A stretch of DNA of 64,000 nucleotides from Deinandra increscens subsp. villosa (lineage: Eukaryota > Streptophyta > Magnoliopsida > Asterales > Asteraceae), in NCBI GenBank assembly GCA_039602395.1, contig JBCNJP010000017.1, positions 15,092,315 through 15,156,314 on the forward strand, in the 5' to 3' direction. Shown piece after piece: positions 10,350 to 20,910 of the stretch. Positions within the stretch are counted from its first letter, which is position 1. Each line of letters begins with the position of its first letter. The position numbers and the translations under genes were made by a program. The notes beneath the pieces were generated by a model. It saw only the letters and a list, made by a program, of their open reading frames with translations. It had not been told where the DNA came from and made no database searches.

Positions 10350-11960
10350 TATCACATCTTCATATGTTTAAATTTTGTCTTATCTTTGTGCCTTATGTTA
10401 ATGCCTTATATTATGATAATACATTATTATCATGCCTTAGTTCATGATTATGCATCATTATTATGCCTTAACTTATCATTATGCATTATTAATTGTGCCT
10501 TAGTTTTAAGTACCCCATAGAATCACTCTTAGATCTTCTTTCGAACCAATTTAACTTTTAATCTCCATAATCTAATCCACTCTAAATTTATAGTCACTAA
10601 ATGTTTCCATTAAAGTTTTCATTTCATCATTATGATCTTGATTATCTCTTAAGACAAAAGACTCTTAATTACTCTCTTAAATAAAATGTTTTACAAACAA
10701 AACATTAAAAGCGAGTAAAGTCTACTCAAATTGTCTATCATGATAATCAAAATCCCTTTAAACAATGCTATCAGGGGAGATGTTTCAGATTTCCAAATCT
10801 AAACATCGTGTAAGTAATAAATTTTAAAAGAACTTCTAAAATGCATGCAAACACTTTATATCTAATGTTGCTTAATACAAAGTATAAATTAGGTTAATGA
10901 TTTAGTGAACACATCAAAATAGTTGAAAACATGACCCTTAAGGACTCAAGACATGTTTCAAATTAAGGTTATTCTAGTGCATTTCTTAATGAATCCTTTC
11001 TTAGCGCACTTAAACATTTTCCTTTTAGAATTTAGTTATCACTCACAAGTACCAAAGGAAAGCGAGTGTATGACAACATTGTGCATAAAGGATAAACAAT
11101 GCCTTAAACTAGAAAACAGATTTGTTCACCTCACTATCACTAACCCTTATACAATGAAAAATAACTTAGATAAGGAGGATAGTTCTAATTTCTAAAGTAA
11201 GATACAAGAAAATCTTCCAGTTCTAAATCCTTAATGAAACAACTGGCTAACAAAGAATAATCAATAATGATAATTATGTCCATTAATTCTCATACTAACA
11301 CAGTGAATTACAACTAGTTTTTATAAAGATCTCTTACAATCCATACACTAGAAATAAACCAAACAACAACTATAACGAGAGTAAGTGATAAAATTAATGT
11401 CAAAGTTGTACAAACCAAGAAAATATATCATTCTACTACACTTAATGATACCTTATCATGATCCAACATCACTTGGAACTTAGTATCATTACTAAAGTAA
11501 GACATCGACGATTATAAGGTTTCACATAACTATGACAATATCACTATTACCTTAAACTCTCAAAGTTGTTGGTTATACTTATCTAGTTATCTTTACATGG
11601 ATTGAAATCTTTATAACTTATAACTAGATGATTTAAGTTCACAATCTTTGTTATCACAAAAAGTGAGAATTTAACAAAGATAATACATGTGTTAAGGGAA
11701 TATACAAGGTTCTAATAAGAGTTCTAACTTACCAAAACTCAAACATATTAATGGATCTTATCCAAAATGGAACATTCGGGCATAAATTAATTATCACTCA
11801 CATAACGAATTATTTATTCTTGTACTTAATTAAGGAGGAACATCTTTTTCACCTAAAACTTTTGAGGACGAAGTTGAAAATCAACTTAACCATAAAATTG
11901 AAAGTTGTGAGATTAGATGATGTGTTGCAAACACATCTTATTTTCCGGGGTCTTTTCTTA
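10350..11960. other. AT-rich stretch, no assignable gene
   Basis: The left part (10390-10510) has short degenerate repeats of tgccttag/ttatcattatgcat. From 10560 to 11960 only short open frames occur (80 codons at 10953, 72 codons at 11751), neither with a recognisable domain. The stretch may be a decayed internal region of the LTR element to its left, but nothing proves this. Confidence 0.35.
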
Positions 11961-11999
11961 TACATTTAAGTCAAATTGAGTCGGGTTGTATTCGTTTTA

Positions 12000-13546
12000 G
12001 TTGCTTTAAGTTAAGTTTGTGTCTTTGACTCTTGTTTATGTTTTTATGTGTTTTTGTAGGTGTTTAGTCAAGTCCCGAGGCCACGCGAGAAAGTTAGGAT
12101 TCAAAGAAGAAGAATAAAGAAGAAGTGCTGAAAAGGAGTCCCAGGCGTATCGCCTGGGGAGAGAGGCTTTGTGCGCGATACGCTTGGAACCAGTGAGTCA
12201 ACAGAATCCTTAAGCCAGTTTGACCGACTATTTTGTCGCATAGCAAGTCCCAGGCGTATCGCCAGGGAGAAATAGGGTCGTAAGCGATACGCGAGGAGCC
12301 TCAAATTCCGGAAACTTTGCTTAATTGATAAGTTCGATTTTAGGGTTTCAATTCATGATATCTCTCGACTTCCAGACGACAAAGGGGCGATCTTAGATGA
12401 TTTTCAGAGCCAAGGAAGGTTACGATTCGAGGGGAAAGGCTGAAGACCAAGCATTCGACTTCGGTTACGTGTCGGGTTTTTCGTCTAAACTTTTGTCTTG
12501 TGATTATTTGCTACGTCTAGTCATGATTTCTGTTAAAAATTCAGTTTTTATCTGTGTTCTTGACTGGATTATGTTTCTAGGCTAGACTTTTAGAGCCACC
12601 TAGACTCATTGTGATGATTATGATCTATTGATTACTTTTATTCAGTTCATGACTTATTGATTGATGTGCTTTCCTATGAAATTCTAATAATTGCCATGGT
12701 TGATGCTTGTGTGTGTTGAGAACAGATTGTTAATTGATTATTGATGCATGATTTGCCCGCAAATGTCTTTCGGTTTAGGTAGATTATCTAAAGTAGTTAA
12801 CTTTAGGGTTAATTGCTAAAGAGTAGTTGAGGGTTTTCTTGAACTATTGCATTGATAGTTGGTTGATGATTTGTTTGCAATGTGCTTCCTCTTCTGAGAC
12901 TTAAAAGGTAAAGAATTGTCGGGTAATTGGGTTGGTTAAAGAACTAGGGTTACATTGTCTCAAAAGGAAGTGTCCTAGTGATATGATTAGCTTGTTATTC
13001 CGTGTCAGTCATGGTAGTTAGTGGTAGCTCCTGCTAGCCTAGGGTGCCTTAGATTAGGTTCGAGGGTGGTTAGGTTTAGTTGAGGTAGGATGTACCCCAT
13101 AAGGTGAACTCCAGTTCGAGCGTTAGGATTGTCAGCTAGGAAGGACTTAAAAGATGAACTAGCCACCATCAGATTTTTCATGACCGATTAAAGTTGTCAG
13201 TAGTGATTAGGATTCCGAGTCTAGGTGGTATCTTTCTGAAGGTTGTCATTAGGTTTCTCACTTTTCGTTTGATAGTTGAGCTAGTTAATTTAATTCCTAA
13301 AAAAATTCCAAAAACCAAAATTCAATTCTCAGCATTTCCATTCTTAGATCTTAGGTTAATTATGTCTATAGAGTGTCTCTAGGGTTCGATATTCCCGGTC
13401 TTACCTTAGCTTAGCTACAATCCGACAGGTACACTTGCCTTAGGGTTCGGTCTAGTTTAGGTAGTTTTGGTAAAATTTAGGTGTGTCTTGGTCTAGTTTA
13501 GGTCTAGGTTTTATTAGCATTTTTTTGGTATGTTCCGAACACATCA
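12000..13546 (+). mobile_element. Probable 5' LTR of Athila-like element
   Basis: The sequence ends at ACACATCA immediately before a primer-binding site, which fits the right end of a 5' LTR. The left end is uncertain; I placed it where the style of sequence changes. It contains two copies of CCCAGGCGTATCGCC (12143, 12249) and related GCGATACGC inverted forms (12172, 12284). Similar motifs recur 3' of the protease gene. The short open frames inside have no protein-like content. Confidence 0.45.
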
Positions 13547-13551
13547 AGTTT

Positions 13552-13570
13552 TGGGCGCCGTTGCCGGGGA
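13552..13570 (+). promoter_or_regulatory. Primer-binding site, tRNA-Asp type
   Basis: TGGGCGCCGTTGCCGGGGA is complementary to the 3' end of plant tRNA-Asp(GUC) except for one extra G after TGG. This is the standard primer site of the Athila group of Ty3/Gypsy elements and sits a few bases after the LTR end. Confidence 0.85.
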
Positions 13571-13727
13571 CACTTGGCAATAGCAAAATTAACAAGGTCG
13601 TTGTTAGGAAGTTTTGAGTCTTTTAGGTTTTTACGTGTCTAGAGTCTTATGATTTTCTGCTTTCGAGTCTAGATTTTTAGGATTTTATTTTTTTTCTAAT
13701 TTTTATTTTTTCTTTTTCTTCCGTTTT

Positions 13728-15014
13728 ATGCCACACACCCGTTCGCAAGGTCCGTCTGAACTTACACCGCTTTCTGATCCCGACAAGGACATTCGTGAAC
13801 GGTTCCGCGTACTTCACGCGGAACTCGAGGCGTTCATTCTCTCAACCACTCATTTGAAACCATCCACTTCTTCCACACACATCTCACGCGACACTAAACC
13901 CATTCCATTTCCTGACCTCACCACCATGGCGGCACGTCGCACCGTCCACGAGCAGGCCAGCGCCGGAGTTAACGACGCTCAGTTTGCCATCGCGCAACCC
14001 AACATTGCCAACACCACCAATTGGCAAGTTCCGTCTCACGTTATAAACGCGCTCACAAATTCCATCCAATTCCATGGACGTGAAGACGAAGATGCACCGA
14101 TATATATCTCGCGCTTTATTCGTATCTACAATACATTCGGACTCACGGGAGTCACGAACGATACTATTAATCTGCGTTTGTTTCCATTCTCCCTTACCTC
14201 TTGATCCGTCGAGTGGCTCGAGACGCTTCCGCCTAATTCGATCGCCACCTGGGACGATCTGAAGTTAAAATTCCTGAAGAAATATCACCCTCCAGCCAAG
14301 GCTGCACGTACTCGGGAGGAAATCCACTCCTTTCGGATGGACCCCGATGAGCCTTATTCGGTCACTTATGAACGATTCAACACCCTTCTGAGCAAATGTT
14401 CGCAACACGGGTTGACGGACTGGGCGATCATAGAAAAGTTCTACAATGGACTTCCTTATTCTGTTCAGAAAGAGTTCAAGATTTCGGCTGGAGGACATAT
14501 GATGGAGAAGCTCACCGTTGACGAATGCAAATCACTTTTTGAGAGCTTCGCACTTGCTGAACAACAGACACCCAGAGATCGGAGAGCCACCTTGGCCCCG
14601 ACTAGATCACTTGCACCTTCTACATCTACCCAGAGTGTCAGTCACTTTGGCTCAGAGACCATGGCGCCTAAGGAGTTAGAGAACATCTATAGGGATTTAG
14701 AAGAAATCAAACTCCATATCAAAGCCAAATGTGAGCTGTGTAGAGGCACTCACGACACCCAAGACTGCCCGCTTGCTCCCACTGAGAAAGTCGACTATAT
14801 TGGAAACCGAAACCAGTTCGGCAATTCTTTCCAGTCCAGATGGAGGAGTGGCCAGAATTCAGGATGGCGAGAGGGAGGAAACCCACCTGGTTTTCCACCG
14901 AGGAATAACTATGGTGGAGGAGATGACGGGTCTAGTTTTAAGGATGTAAGGGAGCTTATAGCCAACCAGACCCAGATCCTGCAGTCGGTAGTGACGCGAG
15001 ATGATGTTACCTAG
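13728..15014 (+). pseudogene. Athila-type gag
   Basis: The frame starts MPHTRSQGPSELTPLSD. It runs through a capsid-like region (TWDDLKLKFLKKYHPPAKAA, FRMDPDEPYSVTYERF, YNGLPYSVQKEF), a linker, and the zinc knuckle CELCRGTHDTQDC (C-X2-C-X3-H-X4-C), then a Gly/Asn/Arg-rich tail. One in-frame TGA at 14202 separates the first 158 codons from the rest, and a TAG at 15012 ends it. The architecture is that of Athila-lineage Ty3/Gypsy gag, which packages element RNA in virus-like particles. The premature stop makes this copy unlikely to give full-length Gag. Confidence 0.85.
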
Positions 15015-15390
15015 AAGAAGCTTATGGAGCATGACACGTTATTGAGGAATCGACAAGCTTCTTTCTTGGATTTACAGCGTTCGGTGGGCGACATTGCGTA
15101 GCACGTACAAAAACCCCAACGCAAATGTCAATGCCATTACCACTAGGAGCGGGAGAGTTCTGTAGAGTCCATCACCGGTGGTAGTTGAGGAGGAGCCGAT
15201 TGATGAGGAGATCGAGGTAGAGACGCCTGACGGGAGGGTGCATCCGAGCGTGACGCCAGCAAGTACTGCACCGAACGTCGAGGCTGAGGTTGTGAAGAAG
15301 CCGTCGGCTGGAGGGAGGCCAATGAAATGGGAGGCGGCGTAAGAGAAGAAGAGAGTCTGGTTCGCAAGTCAGCCGATTACAGCAGAAGAT
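15015..15390 (+). pseudogene. Degraded gag-protease linker
   Basis: Stops and a frame change separate gag from the protease frame. Readable pieces include ASFLDLQRSVGDIA and NAITTRSGRVL, the latter matching the conserved TRSGR motif between gag and protease in Athila-like elements, followed by an acidic segment (VEEEPIDEEIEVETPDGR). Confidence 0.7.
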
Positions 15391-16713
15391 TTGAAGCGTG
15401 TGTCGTATCCTGAACGTCTAATTCGACAGAAGAATGCGCAAGAGTATGGTCAATTTCTCGATATTCTTAGGCAACTTAGGATCACATTACCTTTTACGGA
15501 AGTTATAAGTAAAATGCCTAAGTATGCAAAATTTTTGAAAGACATGTTAAGTAATAAAAAGAAACTCGAAGCTTTATCTGATATAACTCTTGATGCAAAT
15601 TGTTCGGCTGTTTTTCAGAATAAATTACCCAAGAAATTAAACGATCCGGGGATTTTCGCAATTCCTTGCATTTTTGGTAGTTCTTCTATTACATATGCTT
15701 TAGCTGATCTAGGTGCCTCGATAAATGTCATGCCTTTTTCTGTTTTTGAGCACTTAGGATTAGGCGAGTTAGCACCTACTTGCATGAATATATCTTTAGC
15801 TGACAAATCTGTAGTGAGACCCAAAGGTATAGTGGAAAATGTACTTGTGAAAGTTGATAAATTTCTGTTCCTTATAGACTTTGTGGTAGTGGATAGTGAT
15901 TATGACCCTAGTAGTCCTTTGATTCTAGGTAGACCCTTCCTTAGGACTGCCCGTGCTTTAGTGGATGTTTTTGAAGGTATTATAACTTTAAGGGTTGATA
16001 ATGAGAGTGTCATGTTTAAGGTAGGTAGACATGAGGAGAGTGGCACCAAATCGGTGTGCTTGATAGGTACTTTGATGTCGTTCGTAGACCTAGTGGTGGT
16101 GGGTAATCGGTTAGAAGATGAAGAGGTTGAAGAGAATGATTGTGGGGAGAACACCGAGGGGTTAGTTGAATTAGTTGATAAGAATAAAATTTTTGACCCA
16201 TTAGTGAAATCCGGTGAGGTGGAGAGTGAAGAAGTAGTTGGGGTAGTTAAGGATGAGGTGGTGGTAGATAATAAGTGTGAGGAGGACTCCGGGTTAGTTG
16301 AGTTAGTTGATGAGGTGTTAGTCGACCCATTAGGAGAACCCGAAGGGTTAGTGAGTGTAGATAGTGAACTGGTAGTTGAAGAGGTAGTTAGAAAGGTCAC
16401 ACTTGGTGATCTAGGTGTTTGGAGTGATGATATAGAGCTTAGGCCAAGTGTGGGGAAGTTAGAGGTGGTTGTTAGTGGCAATGACCCGGCTTTGAGTTTT
16501 CTAGAGAAAGTTAAGTTTCTTCCAGGTCGATTTAAGCATTGGAAGGTTAAAATGTTGTTGGAGTTACTCAATTTCGTTGCTTTAAGGATTGGGAAGTTGG
16601 TAGGTAGTTGGGAGGATGAGAACCAGATGAAAACCGGTAGTTTTGGGCATAAAGATGTGAAATCGAAGCCTCCGGATGGTTCGGGGGTTGTTTTAATGTT
16701 TTTTTCTAATTGA
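15391..16713 (+). CDS. Athila-type aspartic protease ORF, no RT
   Basis: A 440-codon frame. Its first third matches the region before the protease of Athila elements (PYPERLIRQ-type start, LDILRQLRITLPFTEVI, MPKYAKFLKDMLSNK). The retropepsin follows, with the active-site block ALADLGASINVMP and ILGRPFLRTARALVDV. The last 200 residues are very Glu/Asp/Val-rich low-complexity sequence with repeats such as LVELVDE. No reverse transcriptase, RNase H or integrase follows: the frame stops at TGA... the next kilobase is noncoding. The element therefore looks like a gag-protease-only, nonautonomous Ty3/Gypsy. The true start may lie upstream, since the listed ATG is only the first in the open stretch. 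Confidence 0.75.
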   Translation: MKRVSYPERLIRQKNAQEYGQFLDILRQLRITLPFTEVISKMPKYAKFLKDMLSNKKKLEALSDITLDANCSAVFQNKLPKKLNDPGIFAIPCIFGSSSITYALADLGASINVMPFSVFEHLGLGELAPTCMNISLADKSVVRPKGIVENVLVKVDKFLFLIDFVVVDSDYDPSSPLILGRPFLRTARALVDVFEGIITLRVDNESVMFKVGRHEESGTKSVCLIGTLMSFVDLVVVGNRLEDEEVEENDCGENTEGLVELVDKNKIFDPLVKSGEVESEEVVGVVKDEVVVDNKCEEDSGLVELVDEVLVDPLGEPEGLVSVDSELVVEEVVRKVTLGDLGVWSDDIELRPSVGKLEVVVSGNDPALSFLEKVKFLPGRFKHWKVKMLLELLNFVALRIGKLVGSWEDENQMKTGSFGHKDVKSKPPDGSGVVLMFFSN

Positions 16714-17550
16714 TTAAGTGCCCGGGTTGTATATTATGTAGTTGTGTCTTTAATTTTCTGCAATTTTGGTTTTTGTGTATTTTGCGTCTTTTCGGTTTTG
16801 TGTGTTTTCGGTGTTTGCAGGTGATTCGGGAGACTCAAAATGTGGAAGAGTGAGATGGTAAATTCCGGGTGAGTTTGCAGGTCTTGAGTGCAGGTGTTAC
16901 TGGAGAAAAGCGGCCAAGAGACCTGGAGGGAAGAAAAGAGATAGAAAAATTTTGGAAGGCAAAAAGTTCACAAATTCTCTGGAAATTTGGTTCCAGGCGT
17001 ATCGCCTGGAAGGTGGAGGTTGGTAGGCGATACGCCTGGAGGGTCTTGACCAGCTGGGTTTGAGTGTTCCTCGTAACGCAAGAAAAAAAAAGAAGATGCC
17101 CCTCGCGATACGCGAGGGGGTCAGCGGCCAGGAAAGTTCTTCAAATTTTTATTTCTAGTTTTTCTGGTTTGTGAGTTCTCGTCTTTCCAGGTAATTAACA
17201 CCATTTCAACTTCATTTTTAATTTTATTTTACTTCGTCCTTAGTTTTTATTTTTTCTTTTTCTTTTGTTTTCGTAATTGTTACTAACATTTTGGTCGAGT
17301 CGAGTCGTTTGTTTTGTTTTTTTTTTGTGTGTCGTACAGGTCCGATGATATTCGCGCATAGGATTTCATACACTTCAGTGGAAGACCGGCGAAAACGAGC
17401 TCGCTTGCCATTTATCCAAATAATTAATCAGGGGAGTCCGTTCCGTTTTATTTTCTTTTATTTTTAAATTTTTGTTGCATTTTTTTATATTTTTATCGTT
17501 CGTGTGTTTATGTTTATTTTTATTTTTATTCTGCTCTGTTTTATTTCCAT
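16714..17550 (+). other. Noncoding 3' region with GGCGTATCGCC motifs
   Basis: No gene. It contains CCAGGCGTATCGCCTGG (16992), TAGGCGATACGCCTGG (17022) and CCTCGCGATACGCGAGG (17103), each able to form a small hairpin or half of one. They are the same motif family as in the probable 5' LTR at 12143-12290. Several short poly-T tracts follow. Confidence 0.6.
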
Positions 17551-17552
17551 CT

Positions 17553-17592
17553 CACATTGGGGACAATGTGTCATTCAAGTGTGGGGATGGGA
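17553..17592 (+). promoter_or_regulatory. ACATTGGGGACAATGT stem-loop and purine tract
   Basis: CACATTG (17553-17559) and CAATGTG (17564-17570) form a perfect 7-bp stem around GGGA, followed by TCATTCAAGTGTGGGGATGGG. This arrangement, a TTGGGGACAATG stem and then AAGTGTGGGG, is typical of the 3' region of Athila-like elements near the polypurine tract. Confidence 0.7.
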
Positions 17593-18335
17593 AGCCTTGC
17601 GTCTTTTTATTATTTTTTTTTACTTGCGTCTTATTATTATTATTTTTTTGTGTTTAAAAAAAAGTGTCTTAAAAAATCCAAACAAGATTTTTTTTTTGAA
17701 AAATTGTTCAAAAATGTCTGAGAATCTGGCTGCAAATTAAATGGGAAATGATAATACAATCAGGATTTGGTTTTCTAATTTTGTGCTTAATTGTTAAATA
17801 TAATTAAAAGTTGAAAACACTCTTGGTTAGGGATGTATTGGTAGGCCTAACTGACTTAGTAAAGATTAAATATCCCGTTGTGTTTATTTGTTGTATAAAT
17901 ATGTAATTAATCAGTCTGTTAGTGGGTTCCCATTTTAGGAGTGTAGGAATACTGAAACTGATGATTAGGAGGAAAAAGACCACTTTAGGCTATATACTTC
18001 TATGTCCTTAGAATAAATTGGCACACCAATGCGGTGGTGCCCCATTTTTTTTCATCATGAGCATATTAGGTAATAAAATTGGTTAATACTTTTAGAGTGA
18101 AGAGGCAAAATACTCATGTACAAACTAAGGATAGTATCTCGTGGTGCGTGCCTCTGATGATGTTCTAGATCTCGCGGGCAAAATACTCACGTATGATTTT
18201 GTGGATAACATCTCGAAAAGAATGCCTCTAATGATGTCCATTGGTAACCTTAGTTAAAATTAACCAATGAAAAAAATGAAAGAAAAAAAAATGATGAGAA
18301 AAAATATAAAAAAGGAAAAAGGAAAAAAATACCCC
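17593..18335 (+). other. Athila-like 3' region or truncated 3' LTR
   Basis: No gene. Two related blocks of about 60 bp at 18106-18166 and 18178-18232 (GGCAAAATACTCA.GTA...CTCTGATGATGT and its variant) form a degenerate tandem duplication. I could not align this stretch with the probable 5' LTR, and the LTR end sequence ACACATCA is absent, so the 3' LTR is missing, truncated or further diverged. Confidence 0.45.
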
Positions 18336-18337
18336 CC

Positions 18338-19200
18338 CCCCCCCCTTTAATATTGTTGGAAAAAAGAGCATTATCCCTAAAAAAATTAAAAGATACAAAA
18401 AAACCGCACCAGCACCAGCAACAAAAAGCGGAGCCAGAACCAACCGGAAATCAACCACTGGCGCGAAGCCTATCAGACCCGAACAATCACGAGCACCCAA
18501 ATCAACTACGGGGCACCAACCTAACCACCCAGCCGCCACAGCGCCCAGCAATAACATACTTCAACTCCCCAAAGAACACAACCCACCCCGGACGGGCTCT
18601 ATGCCCACCAGCCCAAAAGACGATCCCCAAAACAACCACAGCACGACAAAAGTCCCCTGAACCAGCAGCACCCCCCAAGAGCAACAACCCACCCAACAAC
18701 CGACATCCCTGACCCAACCCAGCAACACAATCGGCGCATAGCCACCCACAAGGCACCCGGCAAGAAACCCACTTTCCACCCGCAGCCAAGTGAAGTCATA
18801 ACCCAGAACATCCCTTCACCCACACGAGAAAAAAAATTAACACACACCCACACGAACCGAAAGACACACACACACGAGCCAGCGCATGCATAGCCCGGAT
18901 GAAAATGAACAACAGCCCCTACCGCACTGGGGAAACACAACAAACACAAAATGTGCAGAATATCACACGTAGCCCAATACAACCACGCACACCAAACACA
19001 CACACCCACTAGGACGGCCTGCCACACCAAGACACACACCCCAAATTCCCACCAAGAGACCCCGTAAGCCCCCCACCCATGAGAGGAAATACCCGCACCA
19101 ATCATCCCATAAGAGCACAGGATTGAAGCAAGATGACACCCAACTAGTTGTATAACTCAAATTCCTATCAAGAGACCCCGTAAGCCCCCTACGTCTTAAA
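18338..19200 (-). other. G-rich/C-rich tract with long antisense open frames
   Basis: From a 15-base C run at about 18333 to about 19195 the plus strand is A/C-rich (minus strand G/T-rich). Stop-poor minus-strand frames follow (168 codons at 19105-18599, 109 codons at 18557-18228), with Gly/Trp/Val/Cys-rich low-complexity products. I recognise no domain; the open frames probably reflect base composition. The sequence AAATTCC(C/T)A(C/T)CAAGAGACCCCGTAAGCCCCC occurs twice at the right edge (19045 and 19158), a 33-bp direct repeat 113 bp apart. Confidence 0.4.
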
Positions 19201-19416
19201 AAATAATATCATTAATAACTTTATATATAGTTATTATTATAATTTTCAAGCATAAGTTTAAACGTAAACGTATAAAAAATAATAACACTTTTTTGAACAT
19301 ACCCATGTGAAATAAGATATAATGAATATTTAAAATTGAAAATAACAAATAATGAAGATTTAAGAATTATAAAATTATTTTGAAATCTTATTATTCTTTG
19401 TTAAGTTTTAAAACAA

Positions 19417-19917
19417 GAGTAAACTTCATTTTTAGTCCCCAACGTTTGCATATTTTAACAATTTTAGTCCCAACTTTTAAAAAATCCCAATTTAGTGTCT
19501 CACATTTCATTTTTTTTCAATTTTGGTCTCAACATTAACAGTTATTTAAAGAGCCGTTAGATTGCCTTCATGTGGTCCCCACATGAGGAGTAGTTTTGTT
19601 ATTTTCGTTTGTTTAAACTCATACTTTAAAACAAACGAAAATGGCAAAAGTACACCTCATATGGGGACCACATGAGGAGTAGTTTTTTTATTTTCGTTTG
19701 TTTAAACTCATACTTTAAAACAAACGGAAATGGCAAAAGTACACCTCATATGGGGACCACATGAGAGCAGTTTAACGGCTCTTTAAACAACTGTTAACGT
19801 TGAGACCAAAATTGAAAAAAAAAATGAAATGTGAGACACTAAATTGGAACTTTTAAAAAGTTGAGACTAAAATTGTTAAAATGTGCAAACATTAAGGACT
19901 AAAATCAAAGTTTACTC
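19417..19917. mobile_element. MULE-type MITE (GAGTAAAC TIR)
   Basis: 501 bp with inverted arms of about 150 bp, beginning GAGTAAACTTCATTTTTAGTCC and ending in the complement of GAGTAAACTTTGATTTTAGTCC. Flanks TTAAAACAA (19408-19416) and TTTAAACAA (19918-19926) agree at 8 of 9 bases, a Mutator-type target duplication. The middle holds a tandem duplication of about 95 bp (units with CACATGAGGAGTAGTTTT and CAAACGAAAATGGCAAAAGTACACC) that is itself internally palindromic. There is no coding capacity. Two larger elements at 33639 and 35134 share the GAGT(A/T)AA terminus. Confidence 0.85.
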
Positions 19918-20012
19918 TTTAAACAATTATTAGAATTAGAAGATTTATATTTTTATATTTAATTATATAATTTAATTATTTAAAATCATTAGTATATAAT
20001 ATATAGGATAGG

Positions 20013-20902
20013 TAGCCATGTACAAAATAATCGATTAACCGAACCGGCACTGATTATTAATCGAAATCGAAACCGATAATTAACCGATTATTCTCTAACC
20101 GATTACGGTTAGAGAATCCGTAGGTTAGAGATCGATCATAGATTTTTGTCCTAGAAATCGATTTGGGATCGATTATTTAAAACCGATTATAAGAATCGAT
20201 CATTAATTGATTAATCGGTTAGTAATAAAAGAGCAACCAATTTAATAAATCCTAATTGTTCCAGGCCCAATTGCATATTTATCCTAATTGTTCCAGGCCC
20301 AAAAAAACCCCAAATCGATTTTGAGTCAACCTAACCCCCAATCGTCTTCATCTCCGTAAGACCGTAACTTACGATTCTGCTTTGCGCTCACTCAGCGATT
20401 AACAAAAAAAACCCTAACCCCCAAGGCTCCAAACGATTCTGCTATGCTCTCACTCACTTCGTAAGTCGACTTCATCTCCTTCTCCTCTGCTCTCAGACTC
20501 TCAGTCGACTTCAACAATGTCAACCCAATGTTCTCAACCTAGTACCCCTACCGGTTCATCCGCAAGTGTAGCCCCACTCACTGTTTTGAGAGTGAAACCA
20601 ACCAACCGATTAAAAGAAGTATTTAGCCTCTTTGATTTGTGTGATATGTCAAATGGGAAAGAAATGGTTCGTTGTCACGGTTGTAACAAGTTCTTGGCAT
20701 TGACCGATTATAATCGGTTAAGATTTAATAATCGATTCGGTTTTAACCGAAATCGATCAGACAGGTTAGAGTTTTTTTCCTAGTAATCGATTATAACCCG
20801 ATTCGATTAACCGGTCATCAATTAATTTCGGTTATTTTCTACTAGTAGATCGATTAATTTCCTAACCGGTTAACTGACGGTTAACCGGTTTGTACATGGC
20901 TA
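20013..20902. mobile_element. Nonautonomous hAT element
   Basis: Terminal repeats TAGCCATGTACAAA are exact at both ends, and the 8-bp flank AGGATAGG is identical on both sides (20005-20012 and 20903-20910), the hAT signature. Subterminal regions at both ends are packed with AACCGATTA / TAATCGGTT motifs in both orientations, the probable transposase binding sites. Inside is one truncated ORF with a BED-like zinc-finger start. At 890 bp it cannot encode a transposase and must be mobilised in trans. Confidence 0.93.
20517..20783 (+). pseudogene. Truncated hAT transposase N-terminus (BED-like)
   Basis: Starts MSTQCSQPSTPTGSSASV. After a Ser/Thr-rich leader it has VFSLFDLCDMSNGKEMVRCHGCNKFLAL, which resembles the first half of the BED zinc finger of plant hAT transposases (hydrophobic block, then C-X2-C). 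After CNKFLAL the frame passes into the AACCGATTA subterminal repeats and stops. The His ligands, catalytic domain and dimerisation domain are absent. It is most likely an internal deletion product of an autonomous element. Confidence 0.75.
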
Positions 20903-20910
20903 AGGATAGG

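Noticed and set aside
8489..13546. Single LTR retrotransposon joining the 8489 LTR-like sequence to the Athila-like body
   Set aside because: The sequence before the tRNA-Asp primer site does not resemble 8489-8882, so they are probably different elements.
15900..16571. 223-codon Ser/Thr-rich minus-strand frame
   Set aside because: It is the antisense shadow of the Val/Glu-rich protease tail; its Ser/Thr/Pro content is a direct complement of that bias.
18228..19160. Minus-strand frames of up to 168 codons as genes
   Set aside because: The products are Gly/Trp/Val/Cys-rich low complexity and several frames are open at once, which is the effect of the base-composition bias.
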